Positions 17,608-26,232 of a DNA stretch of 64,000 bases are shown here, one piece after another. This DNA comes from Verrucomicrobiia bacterium (GTDB lineage: Bacteria; Verrucomicrobiota; Verrucomicrobiia; Limisphaerales; Pedosphaeraceae). Below the pieces are notes generated by a model. It worked only from the letters and a program-made list of their open reading frames with translations, did no database searches and had not been told where the DNA came from. Location: contig DATAUW010000021.1 in the NCBI GenBank assembly GCA_036268055.1, positions 21,297 through 85,296 of the forward strand, in the 5' to 3' direction. Numbering within the stretch: the stretch's first letter is position 1; each line of letters opens with the position of its first letter. The position numbers and the translations under genes were made by a program.

Positions 17608-18036
17608 CCCAACTGTAATGCACCAAGTGGCTAAATTTGTACATTTTATTCGGCAGAAATCTCAACCTTCTTTTCTCACCCACTTTTAATCGCACCCTTG
17701 GAAATGGAATGACCGGTATTACGTACATTGAAGACCAACAAACCGCGCAAAACGAGTCCGCCGAATTCCACTCGAAGATGCGACAACGCCGGCGCAAGCG
17801 AAACAAAAGTTGGAAGATGTGGTCGTGGCCCGTCACAAAGACAAACGGCCGGTTCTGAAGCTCGCCTCGAAATTCAGTGAGTACGCCGAAAATATCTACC
17901 TGCCATCGGGATGCTAAAGATGCCATGTGCGTCTCGACCATTAAAACCAAAGGTTATTTATGGCCGTGCCCTTGACAGCTAAAATAGGATGGTGAGCGTA
18001 ACCCGACTGTTTACCCGGCTTGTCCAATAATATCGC

Positions 18037-19797
18037 ATGATCAAGCGCATCACATTCATTGCCCTGGCTGTGTGGGCAGGATTCGCTTGCGAGCGATTAT
18101 CCGCGCAAACGCCGATCACGAACCGATCAAGTGAGATATTCACCGTCCAATCCGTTTACGTGAATGACAAACAGATGCCGTTACGTCGGAATAGCGTGAA
18201 CCTGGGAGCGTATCCGGAACACATCAGTTTCTATTTTCCAAGAGGCACCAATTCCTCGCAGCAGCCGATTCGGGTACGGTTCAAATTGGAAGGGTACGAT
18301 ACCAAATGGCATGATTCGCGAGGGGACATGACCTTGACCATCCGGTATTTCAATCGCGCCGGCGATCAAGTGTCGCAGAATATTTTTAACGTCACCGGCG
18401 ACAGCCCGGGATGGACGGGGTCTTTGCAGACATCACAGTTAAATCATCGCCGAGAAACGCTGGTAATGCCGCCGAAGGCAGCGACGCTAAGAGCGGTTAT
18501 TTCTTCGGCTGGCCCGGCAACAGCGGTGGGAGTCTATGTAGTGGCCAACTTAACGATTTCTCAAATCACCACAAATTCGCAGCCGGTATTGATATTGGCA
18601 ACCCCGTCTGATCTCGATTTGAATGAGGAAACCAATCCGACGTTGTCCGGATGGATTCGTGATGGTCTTCACAAAAGCATGGCTAAAATCGTGACTGTGG
18701 GGGAGAACCCCAAGCACAAAGCGTTTGCGATTTTGGATGATGATCCGACCAGCCATGCCGAATGGCGTAACATCTTTCGGAATGATGAGCATGTGGTGAC
18801 TCCGGGAGATCGCCTGGTCGTGGAGTGGGACGAAATGTACAGCATTGGAGACGGAAATGTGACGGCGGCACATTACGATCATCTGCCGGAGGGAAATTAT
18901 CAGCTTCATGTCGCGGAGGATGACATTTTCGGGAAGCCCACCGGGCGCGAGGGTTTTTTGAATGTAGTGGTGCCGCCACCGTTTTGGATGACGGCATGGT
19001 TTGGGGTGATTGTTACTGCATCTGTATTTGCGATTGTTTTGGGTAGCGCGCGTTACCGGGTATGGCGCAGGATAAGACGGGAAATGTTGCACTTAAAAAA
19101 TCAGGAGGCGCTGCATCGGGAACGGTTGCGGATCGCCCAGGATATTCACGATGATCTGGGCGCGCGCGTGACGCAAATCTCGTTGCTCAGCGCCATGGCT
19201 CCGAACCGCGCTTCGTTCCCCGAGCAAGCGCGGGCGGATTTTGACAAGATTTCCCGGGTATCCCGGGAATTGATTTTTGCCCTTTATGAAACCGTCTGGG
19301 CGGTGAACCCGGAGAAAGACAACCTGGAAGCTCTGGGCAGTTATCTTTGTCAGCAGTTGGATGAACTGTGCAAGTTGACGCATTTGCGCGGCCGATTTTA
19401 TGTGCTCGACCTGCCTTCGGATGTAAATATCTCCAGCCAGGTTCGGCATAATATTTATATGGCGGCCAAGGAAGCGGTCATTAACGTGATGAAACATGCC
19501 GGGGCTTCGGAGGTGACCGTGCACATGGCTTTTGTTAATGGGCTGCTGACTTTATCCATTCATGATGACGGCTGCGGCATTCCAGCGAGCGGGAGCCGGG
19601 CGGGTAATGGGTTGGTAAATATAAAGCGGCGTTTGGAAGACGTGGGGGGAAATTGTGTGATTGAAAGCCGCCCGGGATTTGGAACCACCATCCGCATCGA
19701 ACTGGTCATTTCATCGTTCAACTCGAGCAACGACAAAACAATTCGTCTTTCGCCGATCCAGAAAATCGCGGCAGAAAAATCCGTAAATAAATCATGA
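18037..19797 (+). CDS. Sensor histidine kinase, NarL class, with split Y_Y_Y-type sensor
   Basis: 586 residues. Signal peptide (1-23), a large extracytoplasmic region (about 30-315), one membrane helix (317-338), then a HisKA_3 dimerisation domain with phosphorylated His371 (RIAQDIHDDLGARVTQ) and a HATPase domain (N box KEAVINVMKHAG, G box DDGCGIP and GNGLVNIKRR). The outer part begins like a Y_Y_Y domain (FKLEGYDTKWHD, 83-93) and ends like one (HYDHLPEGNYQLHV then VPPPFW, 279-316), with about 160 residues between that look like a jelly roll; no propeller precedes it. Its stop overlaps the start of the response regulator (ATGA). A close paralogue lies at 60157. Confidence 0.92.
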   Translation: MIKRITFIALAVWAGFACERLSAQTPITNRSSEIFTVQSVYVNDKQMPLRRNSVNLGAYPEHISFYFPRGTNSSQQPIRVRFKLEGYDTKWHDSRGDMTLTIRYFNRAGDQVSQNIFNVTGDSPGWTGSLQTSQLNHRRETLVMPPKAATLRAVISSAGPATAVGVYVVANLTISQITTNSQPVLILATPSDLDLNEETNPTLSGWIRDGLHKSMAKIVTVGENPKHKAFAILDDDPTSHAEWRNIFRNDEHVVTPGDRLVVEWDEMYSIGDGNVTAAHYDHLPEGNYQLHVAEDDIFGKPTGREGFLNVVVPPPFWMTAWFGVIVTASVFAIVLGSARYRVWRRIRREMLHLKNQEALHRERLRIAQDIHDDLGARVTQISLLSAMAPNRASFPEQARADFDKISRVSRELIFALYETVWAVNPEKDNLEALGSYLCQQLDELCKLTHLRGRFYVLDLPSDVNISSQVRHNIYMAAKEAVINVMKHAGASEVTVHMAFVNGLLTLSIHDDGCGIPASGSRAGNGLVNIKRRLEDVGGNCVIESRPGFGTTIRIELVISSFNSSNDKTIRLSPIQKIAAEKSVNKS

Positions 19798-20426
19798 AAA
19801 AATCGGTGGTAGTGGTCGAAGATGATCCGGGATTGCGGGAGCAATTAGTGGAGATCCTGGATCAGGCGGCAGACATAAAATGCGTCGGCGCCTTTGAGTC
19901 GGCGGAAGAAGCGCTAAAGATCGTTCCGATTCAAAATCCGGATGTCGTCCTAATGGATATTGGATTGCCGGGTATGTCGGGAATTGAGTGTGTGGTGGAA
20001 TTAAAAAAAACGACACCGAGCGTGCAGATTATCATGGTGACGGTTTATGAAGACAGTGAGCGCATCTTCAGGGCATTAAAGGCGGGGGCCAGCGGTTATC
20101 TGGTGAAATCCAGCCACCCTGATGGATTGCTTGATTCAGTCCGGGATTTGTTCGGTGGCGGGGCGCCGATGTCGAGTCATATCGCGCGCAAAGTGGTCAT
20201 GCATTTTCATCTTCTCGGTCCTGCCGAGACGGAAGGGCAAAATCTCTCGCCGCGTGAAGGGCAGGTATTGTCATTGCTGGCATCGGGACTGACCTACCGG
20301 GAAATCGCAAAAAAATTGGAAATTGGAACTGAGACGGTGCGGAGTCATGTGAAAAATATTTGCCACAAAATGCATGTGCGTAATCGAGTGGAAGCAGTGG
20401 CAAAGCATCGTCCCAATACTGATTGA
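19794..20426 (+). CDS. LuxR/NarL-type response regulator
   Basis: 210 residues. Receiver domain with the acidic pair EDD at 9-11, phosphorylated Asp55 (VVLMDIGLPG), and Lys in GYLVKSS; C-terminal helix-turn-helix (LSPREGQVLSLLASGLTYREIAKKL in part) of the GerE type. Partner of the kinase it overlaps. Probably activates genes nearby; the following strand-repeat surface protein is a candidate. Confidence 0.93.
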   Translation: MKKSVVVVEDDPGLREQLVEILDQAADIKCVGAFESAEEALKIVPIQNPDVVLMDIGLPGMSGIECVVELKKTTPSVQIIMVTVYEDSERIFRALKAGASGYLVKSSHPDGLLDSVRDLFGGGAPMSSHIARKVVMHFHLLGPAETEGQNLSPREGQVLSLLASGLTYREIAKKLEIGTETVRSHVKNICHKMHVRNRVEAVAKHRPNTD

Positions 20427-21030
20427 AGCTGGGCGCGACCCTCAGGCATCGCTATAAAGAAAGAGTTGGCGATGAGTCTCGAGCGAGTCTTTTTTTAAAC
20501 TTAATTTTTTATCTTTCTGTATCCGAGTTGCCCTAACGGACGGACAACCAGTTTTTAATCCTCGCGCGGTTGCGAAATTTTCGATTTTTGATTTGCCGAA
20601 GACGCAACCACCCTCTCTTCCCCTTCAGGCCCGGTTACCACCACGTGACTTGAATCATTTAAGTGATTGTAGCGCAGTATGTGATGGTTGATTTACGGTT
20701 GTATTTATTAGCAACCAGGAAGGTGGGCGTATCCCCACTTTCGGGGATGGTCGGGCAAAAAATTCATTCGCAAATGGGGATGGTGGGGCAGAACGAAGCT
20801 AAGTATTCTCACGTCCAGAACTACCTGAAAGACCCATGCGGCGCATTATTGCGACGATTAATTGTACGAATTGCATAAACACCAAATAACTCGAACTGCG
20901 CACCACCGTCCAATCAACCACCACTCTTACAACACGCATGAACACACCATCCCACTTAAAACAAAACATACCGCCAGCCGGTGGTCCTGATCAGCCTTCG
21001 TTTCTATTTCTCAAACTTTTTTTGGAACGC
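20427..21030. other. Long leader region before the strand-repeat protein
   Basis: About 600 bases without a supported gene. It contains two near-identical 15-base direct repeats (GGGGATGGTCGGGCA at 20743-20757 and GGGGATGGTGGGGCA at 20776-20790, 33 bases apart) and a short palindrome ATCCCC-ACTTTC-GGGGAT overlapping the first (20731-20748). These could be binding sites for the adjacent response regulator. A small ORF at 20663-20878 covers them but has no recognisable product. Confidence 0.4.
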
Positions 21031-24000
21031 ATGAAACGACTCAATTATTTTTCTTCAGCCGCATTTTATTTACTGGCGGTGGCCGCACTGTTTTCGACGT
21101 TTGACGTTTCAGCGGCGCAGTTGACGTGGGATGCGGGAAATACCACTGACGGCGCGGCAATCGAGGCCGGAAGCGGTGCCTGGGACACGAGCACAACCAA
21201 CTCGAACTGGAATCTCAGCGGCACGAACACATTTTGGACGCAGACCGCCACGACCACGCCCCTTAATGGCGCGACGTTCGGCGGCGTGGATGGGACGAAC
21301 GGCACCTATCAAATCGTCGTAGATCAAGGGCAGGTAAGCGCCACGAACCTCACCATCAGCGCCAACGGATATGTGTTTTCCGGGTCGCCAATTTTTGTGA
21401 ATGGCGCCGGGAGCAAAAATAATTTTGTAATCACCGACGGCAAGAGCGTGGTATTCAGCAACAACATCACCGGAAGCGGCAACTGTGAATATCTTTTGGG
21501 AAGCAACGGCGCTCCGGCATCAGTGACGATCCTGGGCAATGTGACCGGTTTTACGCCGACCTTCAGCAGCACCAATGGAAGTATCCTTTATCTCGCCGGG
21601 ACCAACAGTGCGTCAATCGGAAATATTTTGGCGGACGTTCGGCAGACTAATGGCATTTACAATTCGGGTTCCGCTTTTGTTATTGGAAGAAACGGCGGCA
21701 GTCTAACGCAGCCCTCCAATGCGACCGGCTCGTTCACCATTGATGGCCCGGCGACAGTTTTGAACCATACCAGCGATTTTATTTATCTTGGCCGCCAGTT
21801 GGGCAACGGCAACACACCCTGGAATGCCACGCTCACCATCCAGAACGGGGCGACGGTGAACTATCAGATCAATGCCAACAACAATAACCTGGGTCTCGCC
21901 TTGCCCCGGGTCGGCTCCAGTGGAGCCAACTGCAAGTCTCAGGTATTTATGAATGGCGGCACGTTGAACATGGGACCTGGCACCGAGTCTCCCCAATTAG
22001 CGCGGCCGATTTTTCTCTCGAACGGTGGCTCTGCGGTGGGGCAGAGCGACATTGTGGTCCAGTCAGGTGGTGTGATTAATGCCTGGAGCGGAATCCAGAT
22101 CGGCGGCACCGGAACCTACAATGGCGGAACTGCGGCTTACACCAATTCCGGCGGCTTTCTGTATCTTGGCTCGATCGGCGGTGGCGGTGGATTCCGGTAT
22201 GGCGCTTTGGTTCCTCCAACCAACTTTGTTTCATTATCCGGCGGCACGCTGGGTGCGTTGCAGAACTGGTTTTCGTCCGTTCCCATGATTCTTGACGGTA
22301 ATAATGGGAATATTACGTTCCAAACCGCGGACTCCTTCGGCGATGCTTTTAATATTTCATTGTCGGGAAATCTGACGGGGCCTGGAGGCTTGAATAAAAC
22401 CGGCGCAGGTATCTTGACCTTGACGGGCACGAACAACTATGCCGGTTCGACCGTGGTCAGCAACGGAATTTTGGTGATCCCCACCGCCAACTCTCCCGTC
22501 AACGGCGCAGTGGTCCTGGATGGAAGTTCAGCCGGTTCCGGACTGCCTCTGGTTTCAAACATCGTTTCCAGTGTGGGCCAAACCTGGACCATTACCAACC
22601 TGACATTTAGTTCCGGCACGCCGACGCTATCTTTTGAATTTGGCAGTCTCACACCCAGCACGGCCACGGCGGCGATCACGGACAATGGAGATCTCGCGTT
22701 CACCGTCATGCCGAACATCGTGATTGACGGCACCGCGCTCGCGATCGGCGATTATCCGCTCATTCGATATACCGGGACGCTTTCCGGCGAGCCACCGACC
22801 GCACCCTCGCAAATGCCCGGCAATGTCACGGCAACGATTGTCAATAACACGAGTGCCAGGACGATTGTTCTGCATGTGACCAGCGGACCTGTGCCAAGCC
22901 TGCTTTGGAAAGTGGGCAACGGCTTCTGGGATTTCACGTCGCCTAATTGGCTGCCATCCGGCAGCGTCACTGCCACCGATTATCAAGACGGCGAACCGGT
23001 TCAATTCGACGACACGGCCTCCGGAACTTCGCCGATTACCGTGACGCTAAATACCACGGTCAATCCTTCAAGCATAACCGCGATCAACGCCACCAAGAGT
23101 TACATCATCTCCGGCACTGGCGCGATTGGCGGTTCCACCGGCCTGTCTGTATCGGGAACCGGTGGATTGACGCTTGCAACCAGCAATACTTACACCGGCG
23201 GCACCACAGTCACCGGTCCAGGGCGGCTGAACATCAACTATGGCGGCGACGGCGCGTCGGATTCCGCCATTGGTTCCGGAACGCTGACTCTCAACACCGG
23301 CGCGAAACTCGACAACACCAGCGGTCACTCCGTCGTTTTGAATACGGCGTCTCCGATCGCGATGAATTGGAACGACGACTGGACTTTTTTGGGCACGTCC
23401 AACCTGGATCTTGGTTTCGGAACGGTGACATTGGGCAATGTCAATGTGGTATTGACGGTTGTTTCCAATACCCTGACGGTGAATAACCAGATCGCGGATA
23501 ACGGACAGGGGTTCGCCTTGACCAAGCAGGGCAACGGCGCACTGACACTTTCCAATGCGAACAATTATTTCTCGGGTGGCCTAGACCTTGAAAATGGCAC
23601 GTTGAATTTCAATGCGGATTCGGCTGGCCAGGGACCATTGACCATTGGCGGCGGCGTGCTGGACAACACCAGCGGCGGCGACGTCTTACTGACGTCGCCC
23701 AGCAAGCTGGATCTGCAGGCCAACTTCACCTTCAATGGCACCGGGAATTTGAACCTGGGAGGAGAGCAGACGACGATTGGCGGGGCTCCGCAAATAATTA
23801 CGCTCAACGGGACCGGCGCTTTGGAAACCGATGGCGCTTTCCTGGGGGGCAATCGCGCCACCACTGTGATGGGCACCGGCCAATGGATCATTGGCGGCAC
23901 TCAGAATAACAGCGGCCTTGGGCTGACCATCAATGGTGGCACCGTTTACTTTAACAAATCGGGTGGCAACTCGGTTGGCGGCGGCAATCCGGTAGTGATC

Positions 24001-25116
24001 AATACCAATGGAAGTGTGGTGATTTTGAACCCCACCTTTACACAGATTGGGACAACCACCCCAATGACTTTGGGCGGCGGCTTATTTGACATAAATGGCG
24101 ATACGGAAACGATCACCACGCTGACTTTTAACGGCGGCATATTTAAGGACAGCGCGGACAACGCCACGGCAGAATTGACCACGAGCACGAGTTTTGTCCT
24201 CGGGGCCAGTAATTGCGTCATCGAAGTGGATGGAACGAACGGTATCCTCGACATTCCCGGAGGAATCAGTGGCACCGGCTCCTTTATCAAAACGGGCCCT
24301 GGCCAGCTCGTGCTTCTGGGAACCAACACCTATACCGGTTCGACCACCATCAGCAACGGCACCATCGCCTTATCAGGCGTGGCGGCTTTCACGGGTTCTT
24401 CGATTGTGCTGGCGACCACCAACGCGGTCATTGATGTCAGCGCCGCTTACGATACGAACGGCAACGCTACCGACGAACTGGTATTGACAAGTGGCCAGAC
24501 GTTAAGCGGTATCGGCAACATCAACGGCAGCCTGACGAACTCACCCGGATCCACAATCCTTCCGGGCACGCCATCGTCGGTCGGCACACTTTTTGTGACG
24601 AACGATGTCAATGTGGGCGGGGCTTTGACCCTCAATGTCAATCGCACCAACACGCAGACCAGCAGTTCGCTGGTTTCGGTGACGGGAACCGCCAGTTATT
24701 CAGGCGTCCTCAACGTCACCAATGTCGGCCCGACCCTGCATGTGAACGATAAATTCCAGTTGTTCCCCTCAGCGGTCACGACTTTCAGCGGGGTTAATAT
24801 CGCCACCACTGATGCCGGTGGATTGGTTTATACGTGGCAAAACAATGTGGCGATTGACGGCTCCATCAAAGTGCTCACGGTCGTCAATCCGGTGAACACA
24901 AATCCCGCGCCGATCGGCGTGCTTCGGGTTGGAAATACATTGACGCTCTCGTGGCCGACGAACCAACTCGGCTGGCGGTTGGAGTCCCAAACCAATTCGA
25001 TGGGTGTGGGAATCACAACCAACTGGCTCACGGTGCCCGGCTCGGCGAGCGTAACTTCCACAAACTTCACCATCGGTACCAGCAGCAATGTGTTTTTCCG
25101 GCTGGTTTACCCATAG
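21031..25116 (+). CDS. Giant autotransporter-associated strand-repeat surface protein
   Basis: 1361 residues from MKRLNYFSSAAF (21031), which gives a normal signal peptide ending at VSAA; an ATG at 20938 would add 31 residues. The body is a chain of beta-helix repeats of the passenger-associated type: GPGGLNKTGAGILTLTGTNN, GGLTLATSNTYTGGTTV, QGNGALTLSNANNYFSGG and PGQLVLLGTNTYTGSTTISN. The composition is rich in Gly, Thr, Asn and Ser and poor in Lys and Cys. No outer-membrane beta-barrel is present at the end; instead the last 70 residues (LRVGNTLTLSWPTNQLGWRLESQ, ending SNVFFRLVYP) form a short domain seen at the end of many verrucomicrobial extracellular proteins. Likely exported to the surface or medium; function unknown. 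Confidence 0.88.
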   Translation: MKRLNYFSSAAFYLLAVAALFSTFDVSAAQLTWDAGNTTDGAAIEAGSGAWDTSTTNSNWNLSGTNTFWTQTATTTPLNGATFGGVDGTNGTYQIVVDQGQVSATNLTISANGYVFSGSPIFVNGAGSKNNFVITDGKSVVFSNNITGSGNCEYLLGSNGAPASVTILGNVTGFTPTFSSTNGSILYLAGTNSASIGNILADVRQTNGIYNSGSAFVIGRNGGSLTQPSNATGSFTIDGPATVLNHTSDFIYLGRQLGNGNTPWNATLTIQNGATVNYQINANNNNLGLALPRVGSSGANCKSQVFMNGGTLNMGPGTESPQLARPIFLSNGGSAVGQSDIVVQSGGVINAWSGIQIGGTGTYNGGTAAYTNSGGFLYLGSIGGGGGFRYGALVPPTNFVSLSGGTLGALQNWFSSVPMILDGNNGNITFQTADSFGDAFNISLSGNLTGPGGLNKTGAGILTLTGTNNYAGSTVVSNGILVIPTANSPVNGAVVLDGSSAGSGLPLVSNIVSSVGQTWTITNLTFSSGTPTLSFEFGSLTPSTATAAITDNGDLAFTVMPNIVIDGTALAIGDYPLIRYTGTLSGEPPTAPSQMPGNVTATIVNNTSARTIVLHVTSGPVPSLLWKVGNGFWDFTSPNWLPSGSVTATDYQDGEPVQFDDTASGTSPITVTLNTTVNPSSITAINATKSYIISGTGAIGGSTGLSVSGTGGLTLATSNTYTGGTTVTGPGRLNINYGGDGASDSAIGSGTLTLNTGAKLDNTSGHSVVLNTASPIAMNWNDDWTFLGTSNLDLGFGTVTLGNVNVVLTVVSNTLTVNNQIADNGQGFALTKQGNGALTLSNANNYFSGGLDLENGTLNFNADSAGQGPLTIGGGVLDNTSGGDVLLTSPSKLDLQANFTFNGTGNLNLGGEQTTIGGAPQIITLNGTGALETDGAFLGGNRATTVMGTGQWIIGGTQNNSGLGLTINGGTVYFNKSGGNSVGGGNPVVINTNGSVVILNPTFTQIGTTTPMTLGGGLFDINGDTETITTLTFNGGIFKDSADNATAELTTSTSFVLGASNCVIEVDGTNGILDIPGGISGTGSFIKTGPGQLVLLGTNTYTGSTTISNGTIALSGVAAFTGSSIVLATTNAVIDVSAAYDTNGNATDELVLTSGQTLSGIGNINGSLTNSPGSTILPGTPSSVGTLFVTNDVNVGGALTLNVNRTNTQTSSSLVSVTGTASYSGVLNVTNVGPTLHVNDKFQLFPSAVTTFSGVNIATTDAGGLVYTWQNNVAIDGSIKVLTVVNPVNTNPAPIGVLRVGNTLTLSWPTNQLGWRLESQTNSMGVGITTNWLTVPGSASVTSTNFTIGTSSNVFFRLVYP

Positions 25117-25127
25117 GAAAAATATTT

Positions 25128-25159
25128 GGCGGCGGTCAGGAAATGATCGCCGCCATTTT
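25128..25159 (+). terminator. Intrinsic terminator after the strand-repeat protein
   Basis: An 11-base-pair stem (25128-25138 with 25144-25154, one G-T pair) with loop GGAAA, followed by ATTTTG. It starts 12 bases after the stop codon. Confidence 0.75.
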
Positions 25160-25175
25160 GCAGGCTCATGCGGTG

Positions 25176-25208
25176 ACACGGGGATGTTTGGGTTGAGCAT
25201 CCCCGTGT
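25176..25208. other. Second perfect hairpin
   Basis: ACACGGGGATG (25176-25186) and CATCCCCGTGT (25198-25208) pair perfectly over 11 bases with an 11-base loop. It follows the terminator directly and precedes the pseudopilin gene by 80 bases. There is no T tract, so it is either a leader structure of the next gene or a protein-binding site. Confidence 0.5.
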
Positions 25209-25288
25209 AACCATCGCGAAAAAATAAAGATTTAAATTTCAGATTCAACCAGCGGTAAAAATATTTAACCTGATTACGGAGAGGTAAC

Positions 25289-26110
25289 ATGATATTTCAA
25301 TTGAATCGCGGTCACGAAAATCTTCAGACAAACAGGGATTTAAATTTAAATCGGTTGGCAGGCAGGGAACGGGCGAGAGTGGTTGCGGGGGCGTTCACGC
25401 TCATCGAATTGTTGGTGGTGATTGCCATCATTGCCATCCTTGCGGGACTGCTGCTGCCGGCGCTGGCAAAGGCCAAGCAAAAAGCTCTCAAGACGCAGTG
25501 TCTCAATGACGTGAAGCAGATTTCCCTGGGCTTTCTGCTCTACGTGGATGATTATGCCGGTATCATGCCAGCCGATGCTTCACGCGGCGCCGGCTGGCAC
25601 ACGGAAGACTGGATTTACTGGAATGGCCAGCCCTTTGCCAACGGCCAGATAGCAAGGGAAATAAGGACGGCAAATTCGACGAACATTTTCCGTTGCCCCA
25701 TGGACAAGGACAATTCGGGACGGAAAGACAACCAGTCAACCTACTATTATAGCTATTCCGTAAATGGACAGGATTCCGGCAGCTCCACAACCAGCGGCAT
25801 GGCTTCATCCTGGAATGGCACCACCGGCAACGGTTGGCTTCCTTACCGGTTCTCCAGTGTGGTCAACCCGTCCGCGAAAATCATGCTGGCAGAGGAGCCG
25901 ACCAAGACAACCCCGGATGAAGAGCCCGTAGGTTGGACCGCAGACGTCATTGTGGATGGCCGTTGGGAGCCGGGCACTACCGTGGGCGCGAGTGACACTA
26001 TTACAGTGCGACATTCCGGAAAAGGGAATATCGGTTTTGCCGATGGACATTCCGAGACGGAAGATGCGCTTTTTGCGATCCAACAAAGCCACATTGACCC
26101 TTCCTACTAA
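25289..26110 (+). CDS. Pseudopilin-like protein (prepilin-type N-terminus)
   Basis: 273 residues. A strong ribosome site (GGAGAGG) precedes the ATG by four bases and supports this start. A basic leader of about 35 residues is followed by [18 protein letters not shown], the prepilin cleavage and methylation segment with Glu at +5. The C-terminal part has the [22 protein letters not shown] and [15 protein letters not shown] segments of the H-x9-DG (DUF1559-like) family common in Planctomycetes and Verrucomicrobia. It would be processed by a prepilin peptidase and held in the inner membrane or exported by a type II-like system. No secretion genes are nearby. Confidence 0.85.
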   Translation: MIFQLNRGHENLQTNRDLNLNRLAGRERARVVAGAFTLIELLVVIAIIAILAGLLLPALAKAKQKALKTQCLNDVKQISLGFLLYVDDYAGIMPADASRGAGWHTEDWIYWNGQPFANGQIAREIRTANSTNIFRCPMDKDNSGRKDNQSTYYYSYSVNGQDSGSSTTSGMASSWNGTTGNGWLPYRFSSVVNPSAKIMLAEEPTKTTPDEEPVGWTADVIVDGRWEPGTTVGASDTITVRHSGKGNIGFADGHSETEDALFAIQQSHIDPSY

Positions 26111-26232
26111 TATATCCAAACGCCCAATCCTTCGGCAGGTTGCTACGGAGCAAAATTTTCTGACCGCAACTTAGCCAAAATTTCTTTTACACAATTAAAA
26201 TCGTATCTCTTGAATCTTAAGTCGTACTTATC

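Larger units (their letters stand above)
16264..17696 (-). mobile_element. ISKra4-type insertion sequence, 1433 bases
   Basis: Imperfect terminal inverted repeats of 23 bases (16264-16286 and 17674-17696, 21 of 23 matching; outermost bases GGTG) bound two ORFs read on the minus strand. The 11-base sequence CTTGGAAATGG lies on both sides (16253-16263 and 17697-17707), the expected target duplication; the repeat may be up to 13 bases if shared terminal bases are counted. Size and gene content fit the ISKra4 family. Confidence 0.85.
16213..17917 (+). pseudogene. Tyrosine-recombinase N-terminal remnant, split by an insertion sequence
   Basis: Joining 16213-16263 to 17708-17917 (removing the insertion sequence and one copy of its target repeat) gives one reading frame: KVHERKRPIQCPWKWNDRYYVH, an in-frame TGA, then RPTNRAKRVRRIPLEDATTP, AQAKQKLEDVVVARHKDKRP and VLKLASKFSEYAENIY, ending at a TAA at 17915. 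The pattern (RYYV, an RRIPL strand, a helix with a QKLEDVxxAR pattern, LPVLK-like, F-x-x-Y) is that of the arm-type and core-binding parts of phage-type integrases. The catalytic part is missing. The gene was therefore truncated, carries a stop, and was then hit by the ISKra4-type element. Family assignment is by eye. Confidence 0.6.

Noticed and set aside
17315..17950. Minus-strand ORF of 211 residues covering the integrase remnant and part of the insertion sequence
   Set aside because: It crosses the IS end and target repeat and overlaps orfA in another frame; only its last residues (VLSRKKK) may matter for the transposase junction.
20663..20878. ORF of 71 residues in the leader of the strand-repeat gene
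   Set aside because: No ribosome site, no family; the direct repeats inside it explain the sequence better as regulatory DNA.
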